DNA of 64,000 nucleotides. Origin: Microbacterium sp. oral taxon 186 str. F0373 (GTDB taxonomy: Bacteria; Actinomycetota; Actinomycetes; Actinomycetales; Microbacteriaceae). Made by a program: the position numbers and the translations under genes. Below, one piece after another: positions 61,488 to 64,000 of this stretch. Positions within the stretch are counted from its first letter, which is position 1, and every line of letters starts with the position of its first letter. The notes beneath the pieces were generated by a model. It searched no databases. It was not told the origin of the DNA and was given only the letters and a program-made list of their open reading frames with translations. The stretch covers positions 1,204,023 through 1,268,022 of the forward strand of contig NZ_KE150457.1 of assembly GCF_000411455.1 (NCBI RefSeq), given 5' to 3'.

Positions 61488-64000
61488 CGCCCGTCCAGAC
61501 GTTCGACCAGTGCGGTGAGCTCCGCGGGATCGGATGCCGCGGCATCCGGCCCCGCGGAGCTCACCGCATCGCGCACGGGCAGGGCGATCGGGTCGCTGAG
61601 GTCGGCGCGCCCGCGCAGCCGGTCGGCTTCCGCGAGTGCCGCCGCCGCGTCGGGGAGGCGATCTGCCGCCAGGAACCATCGGGCGAAGGCGACCGCGACA
61701 TCCGACATGATCGGCTGATCGCCCGTGCGGACGGCGACCGGTGCCGCGCGGCGCAGGGCGTCCGCGGCCGCTGCTGCGTCGCCGGTCAGCAGCAGCGCCA
61801 GGGCGCGCTTGCTCTCCTGCCACGCCGCGACCTGTGCAGGAAATCCCGCCAGCGCCTGCTGCTGTTCGAGGCTGCCCGCGCGCTCCAGCTCCCGCAGCGC
61901 CGCAGCCCCGTCGCCGCGCACCAGCTCGAGCGCGGCCGCCGTCGCGGCGGCCTGCGCGACGGCACGCTCCGAGCCGTCGGCCTGAGCGCGGGCGAGCATC
62001 TCATCGACGCGCTCGCGGGCTTCGGTGTCGCGACCGAGCCGGAGCAGCAGCGAGACCGAGAGCGCCTGTTGCTGCAGCAGATCGCTGACGGAGGTCAGAC
62101 CCACGAGAGCCTGCGTCGACTCGTCGGCGATGCGCAGCGACTCTTCCAGTCGTCCCTGCAGCATGAGCCACTCCGACTGCATCTGGCTGGCCAGGGCCGT
62201 GCCCCACGCGTCGCCGAGCCGCCGGAACGCGTCCAGCGCGCGACCGCTCGCCTCGCCGAGCGTATCGATGTCGCCGTTGTTCTGCGCGGTGGCCGCGTTC
62301 ATGACCGCTGCGAACGCCCGGCTCCATACGGGACCGTCCGAAAGCTCGCTCTCATCCAGCCGCAGGTACGTCGACCACGGTTCGTCTCCACGCCGCTCCT
62401 GGCGGGCCCGCAGAGCTCCGCGGAGGACGACGGGCAGGATTGCCGCCAGCTCCGAATCGTGATCCCGCGCCGCGTCGGCGATGCGCGCGACGCTCTGCGC
62501 GGACAGGTGCGCGGTCGTGGGGTCGAGCATGGTGCGCATGAGCATCGCCATGGCCGCCACCACGACGTCGGCTTCGCTGGCGAGAGCGTCCGCGGGGGCC
62601 GCGGTCGCGTTCAGCACGGACGTCAGCACGTCGAACCGCTCACGCAGCTGCCAGATCCACAGCTGCGCCCGTGCCAGGCGCACCTCCAGCTCGCCGCGGC
62701 CGGCGCAGAAGCGGGTCGCGGCGGCGAGGTTCTCCTCGTTGGCGTCGAACCAAGCGATCGCCGGGCGTGCCGTCGCCGTCCGCAGGGCGCGGTCCTGCGC
62801 GAGCGCGAGCTGCGCCATCACGGTCGCCTGAAGCTCGCGGGCGATCTCCAGCCGGCCCGATCGGTGGAGCGCGTCCAGTCCGTACTCGCGCACCGTCTCG
62901 AGCAGCCGGTAGCGGCCGCGTGAGCGTTGCACGAGCGAACGGTCGACCAGGTCGTCGATCGCCGTCTCGCGGAGGCCGAACGCTGCCGTGACCTCCCGGA
63001 GGTCGCCGGCGGAGATGCCGTCGGGAAAGACGGCCAAAGCGAGCAGTGCATCGCGTTCCGGTTCGTCGAGCAGGCTCCAGCTCCAGTCGATGACGGCGCG
63101 CAGCGTCTGATGACGCGGCTCCGCCGTGCGAGGTCCTCGGTCCAGGAGCGCGAATCGATCCGCGAGGCCATCCTCGATCTCGGCGATCGACAGCACCCGC
63201 GCCTTCGCTCCGGCCAGCTCGAGCGCTAGCGGCAGCCCGTCCAGGCGGCGTGCGATGCGGGCGACGGCCGCCCTCTCACCGGCGTCCGGCGCGTACCCGC
63301 GAGCGGCGCGGATGCGTGCGGACAGCAAGGTCACGGCATCCGCCTCCGGCAGCGAACCCACGTTGACGAACGCCTCGGCGGGGACCCCCAGCGGCTCACG
63401 GCTCGTGACCAGCAGCCGCAGGGCCGGCGCCACGCGCAGCGCCTCGGCCGCCACCTGGGCGGCATCGGCCACGACGTGCTCGGCGTTGTCGAGCACGAGC
63501 AGCAGAGGCCGGCCGGCGAGGGCGGCGAGGGCGCGCTCGCGGGAGCCCTGGGCCTGGCCGACGGTGCCGTCGGACAGGCGGACGCCCCGTCCGAGAGCGG
63601 TGGCGACGGCATCCCAGACTCCGCCGGCATCGGCCGGTGCCAGCTCGACGAACACCGCGGGCGAGTGACGGCGGGCGATCTCCAGCGCGAGGGTCGTCTT
63701 TCCCGCACCGCCCGGGCCGATCAGGGTGAGCAGCCGCTCATCGGTCAGCTGGGCCTCGGCGAGGGCGATCTCGTCGGCCCGTCCGATCAGCGGCGTCAGC
63801 GCCGCCGGAATGCGCTCGCCACCCACGGCGCCCGCCCCGACCGGCGCGTGGTCACCGCCGGCGAGACGCTCGGCGTGCGCCCGGTCTTCGAGCAGATCGC
63901 GCCGCGCCCAGTCGAAGTCATCCGGAACCCACGGGTCGGCCGTCCAGAGGCCGAGCGCATCGCGCGCCAGCGCAGCCGCCCGTGCCGGGTCGTCCGCGCG
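61469..64000 (-). CDS. AfsR/SARP-like BTAD-NB-ARC transcriptional regulator, truncated at the window edge
   Basis: The frame is open to the window end. The upstream part (residues just inside 64000) contains DPARAAALARDALGLW, a BTAD-type repeat, then a linker. The STAND ATPase follows: P-loop IGPGGAGKTTLALEI, kinase-2 LLLVLDNAEHV, LLVTSREPLG, GLPLALELAGAKAR and the winged-helix region up to VREYGLDALHRSGRL. About 420 residues of alpha-helical TPR-like repeats end it. The DNA-binding head is beyond the window. Likely activator of the neighbouring ABC exporter or a metabolite cluster; target unproven. Confidence 0.85.
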   Translation of the reverse strand, partial: RADDPARAAALARDALGLWTADPWVPDDFDWARRDLLEDRAHAERLAGGDHAPVGAGAVGGERIPAALTPLIGRADEIALAEAQLTDERLLTLIGPGGAGKTTLALEIARRHSPAVFVELAPADAGGVWDAVATALGRGVRLSDGTVGQAQGSRERALAALAGRPLLLVLDNAEHVVADAAQVAAEALRVAPALRLLVTSREPLGVPAEAFVNVGSLPEADAVTLLSARIRAARGYAPDAGERAAVARIARRLDGLPLALELAGAKARVLSIAEIEDGLADRFALLDRGPRTAEPRHQTLRAVIDWSWSLLDEPERDALLALAVFPDGISAGDLREVTAAFGLRETAIDDLVDRSLVQRSRGRYRLLETVREYGLDALHRSGRLEIARELQATVMAQLALAQDRALRTATARPAIAWFDANEENLAAATRFCAGRGELEVRLARAQLWIWQLRERFDVLTSVLNATAAPADALASEADVVVAAMAMLMRTMLDPTTAHLSAQSVARIADAARDHDSELAAILPVVLRGALRARQERRGDEPWSTYLRLDESELSDGPVWSRAFAAVMNAATAQNNGDIDTLGEASGRALDAFRRLGDAWGTALASQMQSEWLMLQGRLEESLRIADESTQALVGLTSVSDLLQQQALSVSLLLRLGRDTEARERVDEMLARAQADGSERAVAQAAATAAALELVRGDGAAALRELERAGSLEQQQALAGFPAQVAAWQESKRALALLLTGDAAAAADALRRAAPVAVRTGDQPIMSDVAVAFARWFLAADRLPDAAAALAEADRLRGRADLSDPIALPVRDAVSSAGPDAAASDPAELTALVERLDGRQAFRM

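Overview
The window is chromosomal DNA of a high-GC Gram-positive actinobacterium, most likely Microbacteriaceae and probably Microbacterium. The grounds are very high GC, heavy GTG start usage, GTGA/ATGA stop-start overlaps, a large share of genes with a TAnnnT -10 box 6-7 nt before the start codon (the leaderless pattern), frequent GGATGCC/GGCATCC words, and the gene set (NarL/DesK two-component pairs, single-subunit glycyl-tRNA synthetase, OhrR/Ohr, PntAB). All assignments were made by reading the sequence; no database search was run. I see no rRNA, tRNA, CRISPR array, phage or transposase gene.

Layout. 1-2.1 kb: end of a LacI regulator, a microprotein, a GlxA-type activator. 2.1-5.5 kb: a five-gene minus-strand operon starting with a WXG100-like protein, a type VII secretion-linked locus with no recognised toxin domain. 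5.6-16.3 kb: HspR-type operator and a ClpB-like unfoldase without N-domain, nitroreductase, RraA-like protein, a CPA1-type antiporter, a NatAB-type ABC exporter, a GT87-like glycosyltransferase and a DesK/NarL two-component system. 16.4-21.7 kb: VOC protein, xthA, pntAB, pyrE, with two copies of an unusual 95-bp intergenic element. 21.8-27.6 kb: microproteins, then a LacI-controlled MFS, alpha/beta hydrolase and SGNH-hydrolase locus. 27.6-36.1 kb: SDR, MntR-like regulator and mntH with two operators, RNA methyltransferase, MATE, M13 peptidase, and a beta-lactamase-like protein lacking the catalytic Ser/Lys. 36.1-43.7 kb: purU, a frameshifted amidohydrolase, APC permease with TetR regulator, MetE-like protein, DHA2 exporter. 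43.7-51.6 kb: GNAT, OhrR/Ohr, a menC-like enolase, flotillin-like SPFH protein, DUF4870 and DUF4239 membrane proteins, sugar MFS.

51.6-57.6 kb is the most interesting part. A NUDIX/NrtR-type regulator is divergent from an operon of an SPFH protein and an NAD-kinase-like protein, with two NrtR-like palindromes between them. Next to it is a protein whose N-terminal half resembles an NMN adenylyltransferase and whose C-terminal half is a SAM methyltransferase, then glyS. This suggests, without proving it, an NAD-linked membrane or stress module. 57.7-64 kb: a second GNAT paralogue, an HhH-GPD protein, a Drr-type ABC exporter preceded by 11-bp direct repeats, and an AfsR/SARP-like regulator cut by the window end.

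Intergenic regions carry three repeat families: a 95-bp element with 15-bp inverted ends (3 copies), GATTCGGAT/GGATGCC hairpins (3 copies, all between convergent genes) and a REP-like GTCGTTGAGCG repeat (3 loci).
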